Assembly: GCA_958296105.1 (NCBI GenBank)
Contig: OY282441.1
Coordinates: 1,461,800 to 1,525,799, forward strand
Length of the DNA stretch: 64,000 bases
Source of the DNA: an uncultured Dehalococcoidia bacterium
GTDB taxonomy: Bacteria > Chloroflexota > Dehalococcoidia > Lucifugimonadales > UBA1123
Direction: 5' to 3'
Shown in pieces: positions 36,558 through 44,900 of this stretch. A program made the position numbers and the translations under genes. Position 1 is the first letter of the stretch. Every line of letters begins with the position of its first letter. The notes beneath the pieces are model-generated. The model saw only the letters and a program-made list of their open reading frames with translations. It was not told where the DNA came from and made no database searches.

Positions 36558-37910
36558 TCACACAGCCAGCGCGCCCATCGGGTCCCACGGCGGCAGGACT
36601 ACCGGCTCGGTGTCGAGCGCGGCTAGAAGCTCGTCGGACAGGCAGCCGCGCGGGGCGGCGATCTCGAACATGTACTCGTCGAACCACGAGTCGTTCATCA
36701 GGAAGAAGCCCTTGTCTCCGACGGCTTCGCCGTAGCTGTTCTCCACGCGCCAGCGGCGGGGCGCGCCCTCCACCACATCTACCCCAGTGAACAGCATCGC
36801 GTGGGTCATCTGCGTCTGGCCATACTCCAGCCGAGCGGCCTTGTCCATGCCGAACTCGGCTCCATAGACGCCGGCGTAGTCGAACAGCTCCGCGTCCCAC
36901 AGTCCCAGCTTGGGGTGGTTCTGCTTGCCCGTGTCGCACCCCATCCACACGGGGCGACCGTCTTCGATCTGCCGCCGCGTGATGTCCTTCATCACCTGTA
37001 TCGGAACGTTCAGGTATCGCACCGAGCGCGCGCCTACGACATTGCCGAGATAGCCGATGGTGTACGTCTGGAAGTATGGGTGGTTGGGTCTAGGGTCGTT
37101 CACGAGGCACACCATATCGGAGTATGCCGTCGTCAAATACCTGTCCGCGAACTCCAGCGGCGTGAGCCTGCCTTCTCGGTGGAAGCCGCCGCTCTTGTCG
37201 CGCCACTGCCAATCTACGGCTGTTGGCGGGTCGCCCAAGTGTATGCACAGGATTCGGAAGACGGTCTTGAGCGCATCGAGCTTTGCCTGCCGCATTGCGT
37301 CCAGCCCGGCCTCCTGCTGGTAGAGACGACGGATTGTCGCCGCGCCCTGCCGCACCTGATAGTACAGCATGTCGTTCATCCGCCGCGTGCTGCCGGAGCT
37401 TTCGGTCTCCGGCATGGCCTGCTTGGGAACGACGCCGTACTTATCGACGAGGTTGACGAACATGTCCCACTGGCCCGCGTCCTCGACCGGCGCAGTCATC
37501 AGGTGGTGGACGATGCGGTCGTCCACCGGACGGTCGGCAGTCTCGATGACGGCTTCCAGCACGAAGTTGGCGCGCTCGATCTTGTCCCAGAACATCATGT
37601 AGCTCTGGCTGAACTCGAACTGCTTGACGTTCAGCTTCTTCATCGTGTCCACGCGGAACAGGTTGAGTCCGCTGAACAGCCAGCAGCGCCCGGACGCGCC
37701 CTGATGCGTGGGTGTCCAGTCGTCCAGCATCGTCGAGAACGTGTGCGTCGCGCCCGTGGCGATGCGGTGATCCAATGCGACCTCGTTGACGTCGCGCTGA
37801 GTGACCGTGTTCTGCATGAGCCGGTTGCGAGAGTCCGCCCTGAAGTCGTCAGCGAACGCGGATACGTCCTCCGCAGTCAGTGACTGATTGATTTCTTGCG
37901 CTGTTGTCAT
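36558..37910 (-). CDS. pepC: C1-like aminopeptidase, bleomycin hydrolase/PepC family
   Basis: The 450-residue product is a full-length bleomycin-hydrolase type cysteine peptidase. The catalytic Cys is in SGRCWLFSGLN (near 73), His in MTHAMLFTGV (near 375) and Asn in WRVENSYGE (near 395). It also shows FSQSYMMFWDKIERANF and WMGCDTGK. Members are cytosolic hexameric aminopeptidases. It lies 15 bases behind the NHL gene, last of five minus-strand genes. It is unusual to find it in one run with a phosphotriesterase and NHL protein. Confidence 0.93.
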   Translation of the reverse strand: MTTAQEINQSLTAEDVSAFADDFRADSRNRLMQNTVTQRDVNEVALDHRIATGATHTFSTMLDDWTPTHQGASGRCWLFSGLNLFRVDTMKKLNVKQFEFSQSYMMFWDKIERANFVLEAVIETADRPVDDRIVHHLMTAPVEDAGQWDMFVNLVDKYGVVPKQAMPETESSGSTRRMNDMLYYQVRQGAATIRRLYQQEAGLDAMRQAKLDALKTVFRILCIHLGDPPTAVDWQWRDKSGGFHREGRLTPLEFADRYLTTAYSDMVCLVNDPRPNHPYFQTYTIGYLGNVVGARSVRYLNVPIQVMKDITRRQIEDGRPVWMGCDTGKQNHPKLGLWDAELFDYAGVYGAEFGMDKAARLEYGQTQMTHAMLFTGVDVVEGAPRRWRVENSYGEAVGDKGFFLMNDSWFDEYMFEIAAPRGCLSDELLAALDTEPVVLPPWDPMGALAV

Positions 37911-37925
37911 ACGCTCATGCCTTTC

Positions 37926-38957
37926 CTAATCGCTCACCTTCACCAGCTTCTGCATGGAGCGCAGCTCGCGGGGCGGGTTCATCTTGCTGCCGTAGTCGCT
38001 CCACGACACTTCGGCGACGTAGATGTCGCCGCGTGAGTCGACGGCGATGCCGTGCGGGGAGTAGAATCTGCCGCTCTGGTCGCCGTAACTCTCGCGTCCG
38101 ACTCGCGCCAGCACCTCGCCTTTGGTGTTCATTATGGTGACGCGCGGGCCTAGGTCGGCGCCGATGTCGTTGGTGGCGATGCCTCCGAAGTACTCGCCTA
38201 TGTAGACCAGCTCGCGCTCGCCGCGCCCGTCTATGTATATCGCCGCCGCGCGCGACAGGTTCACCCACTGCGTTTCGTACTTCCCATCGGGGCTGAATAT
38301 CTGGATGCGGTGGTTCTCGCGGTCGGCTACGTACACCCATCCATCGCGGTCGGTGGTGATGTTGTGGACGATGTTGAACTCGCCCTCGCCGGTGCCGGAC
38401 TCTCCCCACGAGAACAGGTAGCCGCCGTCTGGGGTGTACTTGTGGACGCGGGCGTTCGAGTAGCCGTCCGCCACGTAGAACTCGCCGGTGCGCCTGTCTA
38501 TCGCCACGTGCGCCGGAACGCTGAACGGCTTCCCGCTCATCTTGGGCGCTGGCTGGTGGGCGACTCCGAGCGTCATCAGCAGCTTGCCGTCCGCCGTGAA
38601 CTTGCGCACGGTGCTGTCGCCGTTGTCCACGCAGAACACGGTATCGTCAGGCGAGATCGTGACTCCGTGCGGGTTGGCGAACACGCCTTCGCCCCACGTG
38701 TCGATGATGCTGCCTTCCGTGTCGAACACGATCATGGGGCAGGTGCCGCGGTTGAATACGTACACCTGATCCTTCGAGTTGACGTCCACCGCTGTGCCTT
38801 CCTTGTAGACCCACCCCTCCGGCAGGCTGCCCCAGTTGGCGCCGGACACCTCGTATATGAAGTCGCCCTCGCCCAGAGTGGCAGTGCCTTCGCCGCCTCC
38901 TTCGTGTCCCTCAGAGCGCAGCCCGTATTCCCAATTCTCGTCATGCGTGGTGGTCAT
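37926..38957 (-). CDS. NHL-repeat protein (6-bladed propeller)
   Basis: The product is 343 residues with NHL repeats resembling peptidylglycine alpha-amidating lyase-type propellers: PHGVTISPDDTVFCVDNGDSTVRKF, EGEFNIVHNITTDRDGWVYVADRENHRIQIF and SPHGIAVDSRGDIYVAEVSW. There is no signal peptide. The start codon overlaps the stop of the upstream small gene as ATGA, so translation is coupled. A distant NHL paralogue is at 10352-11392. A ligand or enzymatic role is not known. Confidence 0.85.
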   Translation of the reverse strand: MTTTHDENWEYGLRSEGHEGGGEGTATLGEGDFIYEVSGANWGSLPEGWVYKEGTAVDVNSKDQVYVFNRGTCPMIVFDTEGSIIDTWGEGVFANPHGVTISPDDTVFCVDNGDSTVRKFTADGKLLMTLGVAHQPAPKMSGKPFSVPAHVAIDRRTGEFYVADGYSNARVHKYTPDGGYLFSWGESGTGEGEFNIVHNITTDRDGWVYVADRENHRIQIFSPDGKYETQWVNLSRAAAIYIDGRGERELVYIGEYFGGIATNDIGADLGPRVTIMNTKGEVLARVGRESYGDQSGRFYSPHGIAVDSRGDIYVAEVSWSDYGSKMNPPRELRSMQKLVKVSD

Positions 38958-39337
38958 TGGTCTCTTCCTTCTCGTATGAGCGCTTCTGTCTTCGTTCCGA
39001 CGCGCTTGGGTGGATCGTCGTTCGTGGAATGGGTGAACTGGATGAACCAGCCCGCAGGTTTCAGTCTGTAGTCCTCGACGATGTCGAGCAGTCTTTTGAT
39101 CTCCTCCGGGGTGACGGGGGAGACTGCGGCGGCGTTCCTGTCAGGCTTTCCTCTTGGATCGAGGTCTTCTTTGACCGCCTGCGCTTCGACTCGCCCAAGG
39201 GTTTCAGGATCATCGAGGTAATGTAGGAACTGAAGATACCGCTTGACAGAGTGAAGCTCACTCTCAGGCAGGCTGTCGATCAAGTCGCTGATTTCTTCCC
39301 TAGCGAGTATCGGATCCCTCGTGGTTACTGTGGTCAC
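38954..39337 (-). CDS. Small protein of unknown function, paralogous to its upstream neighbour
   Basis: About 127 residues if started at the GTG at 39337; a longer in-frame ATG at 39436 would overlap the upstream gene by 44 bases. The GTG is preferred because the N-terminus (VTTVTTRDPILAREEISDLI) then aligns with that of the 72-residue neighbour. Shared pattern: ID-L-E-E-x-VxRYLxFL, similar to small DUF2281-type antitoxin-like proteins. The C-terminus (WFIQFTHSTNDDPPKRV) is not recognised. Its stop overlaps the NHL start by ATGA. Confidence 0.55.
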   Translation of the reverse strand: MTTVTTRDPILAREEISDLIDSLPESELHSVKRYLQFLHYLDDPETLGRVEAQAVKEDLDPRGKPDRNAAAVSPVTPEEIKRLLDIVEDYRLKPAGWFIQFTHSTNDDPPKRVGTKTEALIREGRDQ

Positions 39338-39392
39338 CAGTTTCGCTCTGGAAGAATACTCGACGCTCCAAGTCAAATCCCCAGCTCGCGCT

Positions 39393-39611
39393 CTATCTCC
39401 TCTTGGTATAGACTCTGCTCGGCTCGTCGTCGTCATCTAGGATGTATTCCTCGTCGGACAGTGGAGCTTCGGCCAGCGACATGGAGAGGCGGTCATCCAC
39501 AGAGCGGAGGAACAGGACGTATCGCGTGACGGCGAAGACATCGGCTTCGGACAGGTCGTCTATCAGGGCATTCAACCGTTGTGTGGCGCTGGCCTCGAAC
39601 AAGGTCGTCAT
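39393..39611 (-). CDS. Small 72-residue protein, antitoxin-like pattern
   Basis: The product has the pattern LNALIDDLSEADVFAVTRYVLFLRSV followed by a short acidic tail. This resembles small helical proteins found as antitoxins or adaptors, but no toxin gene lies beside it. The next gene carries a diverged copy of the same helix. It starts 14 bases behind the phosphotriesterase gene and appears to be in its operon. Confidence 0.6.
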   Translation of the reverse strand: MTTLFEASATQRLNALIDDLSEADVFAVTRYVLFLRSVDDRLSMSLAEAPLSDEEYILDDDDEPSRVYTKRR

Positions 39612-39625
39612 AATGGGTGTTCTCC

Positions 39626-40693
39626 CTATGCGCGCGGCTCCACGAACGCCAGTATCGAGGCGGGGTTTCTCACCAGTATATCTTGGATGGACTCCTCCGA
39701 GAAGTCCATCGAGCGCATGAGCGGGGCAACGTGCGCCAGAATGTAGTGGTAGCCGTGTCCGCCGTACTTTACCAGCCTGTGCCTGGAGCAGATGTCATGC
39801 GCTATCACTATCCTTTCTCCGTATCCCTCCGAGATCAGCCATGCGATGTCGGAGAGCTTGCCGCCGTCGTTCGGGTGCTGGATGGACGGGTCGAGACGGT
39901 AGTACGAGCTTTCGTTCCCGAACAGGTCCCACTCGAAGAAGCAGCCCGCCTGCCCTATGGCTGAAAGGGTGGCGCGCTCGAATACCGTCCTGTCGAGATG
40001 GCCGATGATCGTGCGGCTCAGATCGGCTCCGGCTTCGTCGAGTACGTCGATGATCCGAAGCGGTGACTCCTCGCCGCGTCCTGGATGTATCAGAATCGGA
40101 GCGCCCGTCACTCGCTGCGCCAGCGCCGCCGCCTTCAGAACCTTGCGCTCGTTCGGCGTCAGCGGCCACGAGCAGCCAACCTCTCCGATGACGCCCGAGC
40201 GGATGCCCGTTCCATCCACCCCTTCCGTCACGTCCGAGACGATCTGTTCCGCAAGCTCCTCAGCGGAACGCCGCCGCGCGTAGCCTGGGTGGGCGTCGTC
40301 CACGTAGAACGCCGCGCCCATGATCACGTTGACGCCAGTGGCGCGCGCTATCCGCGCCAGCCCGACCGGATCGCGCGCGATGCCGATGCTGGTGGCGTCC
40401 ACCACCGAGCCGCCGCCATGCTGCCTGTACAGCCCCAGCTCGTCTATCGCCGTGTCTATGTCCGTAAGGCGGTAGTTCTCCAGATTGGGCGCGTGATAGT
40501 GGCGTATCTGCGACAGCGTCTCGTGGGTGAGGGGGGCGTAGTAGACAGCGCGCGCGCTTGCCTCGTCCGGCGGAGCGAACAGCCTAGACAGGTCTATCAA
40601 CAGATGCTCGTGCGTGAGCGTAGCTCCGAGATCGGACGGATCTATCGGGCCCAGAACAGTCTGAACCCTGCCTGTCATGTCTGTCGTCGTCAT
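39626..40693 (-). CDS. Phosphotriesterase-family amidohydrolase
   Basis: The 355-residue product is a TIM-barrel hydrolase of the phosphotriesterase homology family. Metal ligands are visible: HxH in LTHEHLLID, Glu in GVIGEVGCSWPLTPNE (Glu in place of the carbamylated Lys of true phosphotriesterases), His in ILIHPGRG, His in IIGHLDR, and Asp in IVIAHDICSRH. Members with Glu here are often lactonases or esterases of unknown substrate. It heads the run of two small genes, NHL and pepC. Confidence 0.88.
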   Translation of the reverse strand: MTTTDMTGRVQTVLGPIDPSDLGATLTHEHLLIDLSRLFAPPDEASARAVYYAPLTHETLSQIRHYHAPNLENYRLTDIDTAIDELGLYRQHGGGSVVDATSIGIARDPVGLARIARATGVNVIMGAAFYVDDAHPGYARRRSAEELAEQIVSDVTEGVDGTGIRSGVIGEVGCSWPLTPNERKVLKAAALAQRVTGAPILIHPGRGEESPLRIIDVLDEAGADLSRTIIGHLDRTVFERATLSAIGQAGCFFEWDLFGNESSYYRLDPSIQHPNDGGKLSDIAWLISEGYGERIVIAHDICSRHRLVKYGGHGYHYILAHVAPLMRSMDFSEESIQDILVRNPASILAFVEPRA

Positions 40694-40872
40694 CTGCGCT
40701 GTGCCGTCCTGAGAAATTTGTGATGTGGGACGTCAGCAGGGCGGTTTCCGACGTGGCCATCTATCTCCGCTCCCGCTTTCTCACTCATCGGTTGTACAAC
40801 ATTGACGCCAGCAGGTCAAACGCGCTCCGCTGTGGTATCCTCAGCGCAAACAGCGGACTCTAGGGATACGCA

Positions 40873-42165
40873 GTGAAGATACTTCTCGCAGCCACCAATC
40901 AGGCAGATCGCTTCATGGATCGCATGGCGGTGCGCCCCGCTCCGATTGGGCTGGCGTACATCGCCGCGGCGGTGGACGTGGAACGCCACGAGATGCGCGT
41001 TCTCGACCTCATGTTCTCCGAAGACGGCGCGGCGGACGTGGAGCGCGCCATCCGCGATTTCGCGCCCGACCTCGTGGGGCTGTCCATCCGCAATCTCGAC
41101 AACCAGAGTTCCCTGAACCCCGTGTGGAACCTGCCCCGCGTGAAGGAGATAGTGGATCGAATCCGACAGTCGAGCGCGGCGAAGATAGTGTGCGGCGGAC
41201 CCGCCTTCAGCATCCTGCCCGCCGAGTGTCTGGAGTACGTGGGCGCGGACATGGGGGTGGTGGGCGACGGCGCGGAGGCTTTCGCCACACTCGTAGAGCG
41301 GCTCGACGCAGGTCAGGACTGCGCCGACGTCCCCGGCATCGCGCTTTGGAAGGATGGGAAAGTCGCAGTCAGCGAGGGCAGGTTCGCATCCGCTTTCCAC
41401 AACGCGCCGCGTCTCGACCTTCTCGACATGCGCCGATACAACGGATCGGGTTTCGGCGTGGGGGTGGTGACGAAGCTCGCGCGCGCCTACTATCCAACGC
41501 CCGATGGCGGGCCAACGCCCGATGGCGGGTTCGACAGCGAGGGCTGGCGCATCCGAGACCCGGATGACGTCATAGGCGAGGTACGCGCGCTGAACGCCGA
41601 TTTCGGCATCGACAAGATATTCTTCATAGATTCGGGCTTCAACATACCAGTGGACAGCGCCAAGTCGCTGTGCCGCGCGATAATCCAGTCGGATGTCGAG
41701 ATCAGGTGGAACAGCTACGTCCGCCCCGGGCATGGCGACGAGGAGCTGGCGCGGCTGATGAAGCAGTCGGGCTGCTCGCTGGCGCTGATGGCGGAGTCTG
41801 GAAGTGGAGGCGGAGACCTGTCCGAGCGGCTGGACGGGATCGGCGTCATGGGGCATCTCTTTCGGGAAGCCGGGCTGCCCTTCGCGCTGAACATCGGCTT
41901 CGGCGAGCCGGGAGAGACCGTCCAGACAGTCGAGATGAAGCTGAGCCTGCTGAAGCAGGTGGAGCCTGCGTTCGCCGCGCTGCGAGTTGGGACGCGCGTT
42001 CTCCCGAACACCGCCGTAGCCGGAGCCGCGCTCGATGAGGGACTGATAGCGTCCGAGTCCGATCTGATAGAGCCGGTCTTCTACATCGAGGCGGGCGTCC
42101 GAGACTGGCTGGCGGATCGCCTGAAAGCGGAAGCGGCAGACCGCCCCCGCTGGAATCTGTCGTGA
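40873..42165 (+). CDS. B12-binding/radical-SAM-like protein lacking the 4Fe-4S cysteines
   Basis: The 430-residue product has the layout of B12-dependent radical SAM proteins. A cobalamin-type Rossmann half (1-150) shows APIGLAYIAAAVD, VGLSIRN and KIVCGGPAFSILPAE. A TIM-barrel half shows WRIRDPDDVIGEVRALNADFGIDKIFFIDSGFN and SYVRPG. Between VVTK (198-201) and WRIRDP, where CxxxCxxC must be, there is only LARAYYPTPDGGPTPDGG with no Cys. The PTPDGG is coded by an exact 18-bp duplication at 41494-41529. The DxHxxG cobalamin motif is also absent. The rest is intact, so it may be a pseudo-enzyme or a recent decay product. Confidence 0.75.
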   Translation: MKILLAATNQADRFMDRMAVRPAPIGLAYIAAAVDVERHEMRVLDLMFSEDGAADVERAIRDFAPDLVGLSIRNLDNQSSLNPVWNLPRVKEIVDRIRQSSAAKIVCGGPAFSILPAECLEYVGADMGVVGDGAEAFATLVERLDAGQDCADVPGIALWKDGKVAVSEGRFASAFHNAPRLDLLDMRRYNGSGFGVGVVTKLARAYYPTPDGGPTPDGGFDSEGWRIRDPDDVIGEVRALNADFGIDKIFFIDSGFNIPVDSAKSLCRAIIQSDVEIRWNSYVRPGHGDEELARLMKQSGCSLALMAESGSGGGDLSERLDGIGVMGHLFREAGLPFALNIGFGEPGETVQTVEMKLSLLKQVEPAFAALRVGTRVLPNTAVAGAALDEGLIASESDLIEPVFYIEAGVRDWLADRLKAEAADRPRWNLS

Positions 42166-42250
42166 ACCAGTGGGGTGGTGGCCCCATCCCGCCGCCAAGC
42201 CGTCTAGCGCCGCCGCCCGATACGAGCGGCAGCCCCCAAGGGGAATCACC

Positions 42251-43180
42251 GTGACAACGACCCACGCAGTAACTGGAGCGACCGGCTACACCGGCAGATA
42301 CATCGCGCGCAGGCTTCTGGACAGGGGCGACAACGTGCGCTCGCTGACCGGACATCCTCACCGCACAAGCCCGTTCGACCGCCCCATCGAGACGATTCCG
42401 TACAACTTCGAAGACCCGGACGCGCTCGCTCTGAGCCTAGAAGGCGCAGACACGCTGTTCAACACCTACTGGATACGCCTCGCCTACAAGGCTATGACAC
42501 ACGAGCGCGTGGTTGGACAGCTGCGAACGCTCTTCGGCGCGGCGAAAGCCGCCGGCGTCCGTCGAGTGGTGCATATCAGCATAACCAACGCCAGCGCAGA
42601 CTCTCCGCTGCCGTACTTCAGGGGCAAGGCGATGGTCGAAGACGCGCTGCGCGAGTGCGGGCTTTCTTACGCAATGCTCAAGCCAACGGTCATCTTCGGC
42701 AGGGAAGACATTCTGCTGAACAACATCGTGTGGATGCTCAGGAAGTTCCCGGTGTTCCCGATTCCCGGCTCAGGCAATTACAGGCTTCAGCCCATATACG
42801 CAGAAGACATGGCGGATTTGGCGATCGACGTCTGCGACCGAGACGATGACATCGAGCTGGACGCCGTGGGGCCGGATGTCTTCACCTACTCGGATCTGGT
42901 GCGCCTGCTGATGCAAAAGTCGGGCGCGACATCGAGCTTGATCCACGTGCCGCCGTTCGTTGCCATGCTCGGCGCAAGGCTGATGGGCATGGCGGTGAAG
43001 GACATAGTGCTGAGCTGGGACGAGATGGAAGGCTTGGCAGGCGACCTGCTCGTCTCCAAGTCGGGCGAGCCGCCTCCCGGCAAGACCCACCTAACCGACT
43101 GGCTGGACGAGAACGGAGCGGGGCTTGGCATGAGCTACTCATCCGAGCTGGACAGGCACTACAGGCAGCAAGCGGGCTAA
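42251..43180 (+). CDS. NmrA/atypical SDR-type NAD(P)-binding protein
   Basis: The 309-residue product starts with a Rossmann motif AVTGATGYTGRYIARRLL and shows the atypical SDR pattern of NDUFA9/NmrA-like proteins: VRRVVHISITNASADSPLPYFRGKAMVEDALRE in segments, LKPTVIFG and IYAEDMADLAIDV. The usual YxxxK Tyr is replaced by the F-RGK pattern typical of the atypical group. It probably senses redox state or modifies a quinone/lipid, by family only. The start is GTG 42251 with AAGGGG upstream. Its last 4 bases overlap the convergent CoA-transferase gene. Confidence 0.82.
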   Translation: MTTTHAVTGATGYTGRYIARRLLDRGDNVRSLTGHPHRTSPFDRPIETIPYNFEDPDALALSLEGADTLFNTYWIRLAYKAMTHERVVGQLRTLFGAAKAAGVRRVVHISITNASADSPLPYFRGKAMVEDALRECGLSYAMLKPTVIFGREDILLNNIVWMLRKFPVFPIPGSGNYRLQPIYAEDMADLAIDVCDRDDDIELDAVGPDVFTYSDLVRLLMQKSGATSSLIHVPPFVAMLGARLMGMAVKDIVLSWDEMEGLAGDLLVSKSGEPPPGKTHLTDWLDENGAGLGMSYSSELDRHYRQQAG

Positions 43181-43857
43181 AGCCTGAAGTCGCCAAGATC
43201 CGGCGACACGTCGAGCCTCGCCTCCGTCAGCGCCTGCACGTCTTCCGCGCTCCAGCCGGGGGCGGTCTCCGTCAGGATCAGCCCGTCGTGGGCTACCTGC
43301 ATTACGGCTATGTCCGTCACTATCAGGCTAACGCATTCGGGCGCGGTGAGCGGGAAGGAACACTCCCGCACCACCTTGGGGCTGCCGCTCTTGTCCGTAT
43401 GCTCCATCGCCACTATGATTCGTCTGGCTCCGACCGCCAGGTCCATGGCTCCGCCCACGTTGCCGATTCCTCGATGCGGCAGCATCCAGTTGGCGAGATC
43501 GCCGCGCTCGGACACCTGAAGCGCGCCCAGCACGGCAACATCTACGTGGCCTCCGCGTATCATGGCGAAGCCCTCGACCGAGTTGAAGAAAGACATGCCC
43601 GGGCTGGGCGCGAGGAACTGACCGCCCGCGTTGATCAGGTCCACGTCCTCCTCGCCCGGCTCCGCCATAGGCCCGTAGCCCAGAACGCCGCTCTCGCTGT
43701 GGTAGGTCACGCTGCGCCCCTCGGGTACGAACTGCGAGCATAGAGTCGGAATCCCTATGCCGAGGTTTACTACGTCGCCGTCCCGAAGCTCACGCGCGAC
43801 GCGCATGGCTACGATCTCGCGGTCGAGTCTTTCCTTCTGCTGCATGGCGAGCCTCAA
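43177..43857 (-). CDS. scoB: 3-oxoacid CoA-transferase subunit B
   Basis: The 226-residue product is the catalytic subunit of a two-subunit family I CoA transferase. It has VNLGIGIPTL, the active-site Glu in YHSESGVLGYGP, INAGGQFL and GGHVDVAVLGALQVSERGDLANWM. The start overlaps the subunit A stop by 4 bases (ATGA). The pair moves CoA between succinyl- or acetyl-CoA and a 3-oxo acid; which acid cannot be told here. The symbol is by family. Confidence 0.9.
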   Translation of the reverse strand: MRLAMQQKERLDREIVAMRVARELRDGDVVNLGIGIPTLCSQFVPEGRSVTYHSESGVLGYGPMAEPGEEDVDLINAGGQFLAPSPGMSFFNSVEGFAMIRGGHVDVAVLGALQVSERGDLANWMLPHRGIGNVGGAMDLAVGARRIIVAMEHTDKSGSPKVVRECSFPLTAPECVSLIVTDIAVMQVAHDGLILTETAPGWSAEDVQALTEARLDVSPDLGDFRL

Positions 43858-44561
43858 GCGATCTCCACTATTCGGTCGACGTAGATTCCGGGGGTGTGAA
43901 CGGCGCCCGGGTCGATCTCCCCCGACTCGACGATCTCGTCCACTTCCATGATCACCGTGTCCGCGGAGGTCGCCATGACGCCGTTGAAGTTTCTGGAAGT
44001 GCCGCGATACTGTGTATTGCCCAGCGTATCGGCGCGATGCGCCCTGAGCAGAGCGAAATCCGCCTTCAGCGCAGTCTCCAAGAGATAGTCCCTGCCCTCG
44101 AAGCTGCGAACTTCCTTGCCCTCCGCCATCAGTGTGCCAACGCCGGTTGGGGTGTAGAACGCGGGTATGCCGGCTCCTCCTGCCCTTATGCGCTCCGCCA
44201 GAGTCCCCTGCGGGACTACCTCCAGATCGACCTTGCCTTCGAGGTAGGCGCGCTCGAACGCCGTTGGGCGGGATGGGGACGGCGACACCGGAAACGATGC
44301 GATGATCTTCGCCACCTGTTCGTTCTCCACCAAAACGCCGATGTCGGTTGGTCTGTCTCCGGGAATTGTGCCGAAGCCGATTACGGACGCCAGCCCCGCC
44401 GTGTTCGAGACTATGATCAGATCGCGCGCGCCGTGATCGCGCAGCGCGCGGATCAGGTTCTGCGGCGTGCCGCCGGGGCCTGCGAAGCCGTCTATCATCA
44501 GAACGGAGCCGTCAGGTACGTCGGCGACGGCCTCGCCGAATGTCGGGGCGACCTTGTTCAT
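43854..44561 (-). CDS. scoA: 3-oxoacid CoA-transferase subunit A
   Basis: The 235-residue product shows MIDGFAGPGGTPQNLIRAL, LIIVSNTAG, IPAFYTPTGVGTLMAEGKEVR and ALLRAHRADTLGNTQYRGTSRNFN in segments, the usual subunit A series. It is translationally coupled to subunit B. It is the first gene of the pair, and its promoter must lie in the gap before 44900. Confidence 0.9.
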   Translation of the reverse strand: MNKVAPTFGEAVADVPDGSVLMIDGFAGPGGTPQNLIRALRDHGARDLIIVSNTAGLASVIGFGTIPGDRPTDIGVLVENEQVAKIIASFPVSPSPSRPTAFERAYLEGKVDLEVVPQGTLAERIRAGGAGIPAFYTPTGVGTLMAEGKEVRSFEGRDYLLETALKADFALLRAHRADTLGNTQYRGTSRNFNGVMATSADTVIMEVDEIVESGEIDPGAVHTPGIYVDRIVEIA

Positions 44562-44900
44562 GGGTTGGATACTCCTTCATCCGTCGGACAGAGTAAGCCG
44601 CTCGGCGTACACGTTTGCGTCAGCGCCGTCCCCAGTCGGCGGGGTCTATGACCAAGCCCAAATCGAGAGATTGGCAATCTCCTTCGTCAGGACGGTCACG
44701 CACCGATACTTCCGCGGGCTTCAGACTGCCATCGCCCAAATCGAGCGCCGTTCGGTAAATGTATTTATCACATCTCGCGGCGTCTCGCCAGTGTCTGCGA
44801 ACGCAGGATATGGATGTATCCACATTGGAATACTACCTGCTAATCTGTCATGCTGAATCTTGGATGCTGCACTCATATTGATTTGGAGCGAACCGCTGCC
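44562..44900. other. Intergenic region between divergent CoA-transferase and propeller genes
   Basis: The 339-base gap must hold promoters for both sides. On the minus strand a 67-codon open frame (44620-44823) ends in LVIDPADWGRR and looks mildly protein-like, perhaps the end of a lost gene. I cannot identify it. Nothing else is recognised. Confidence 0.4.

Noticed and set aside
38954-39436. Longer 160-residue version of the small protein before the NHL gene
   Set aside because: The extra N-terminus overlaps the upstream gene by 44 bases and does not align with its paralogue; the GTG start at 39337 does.
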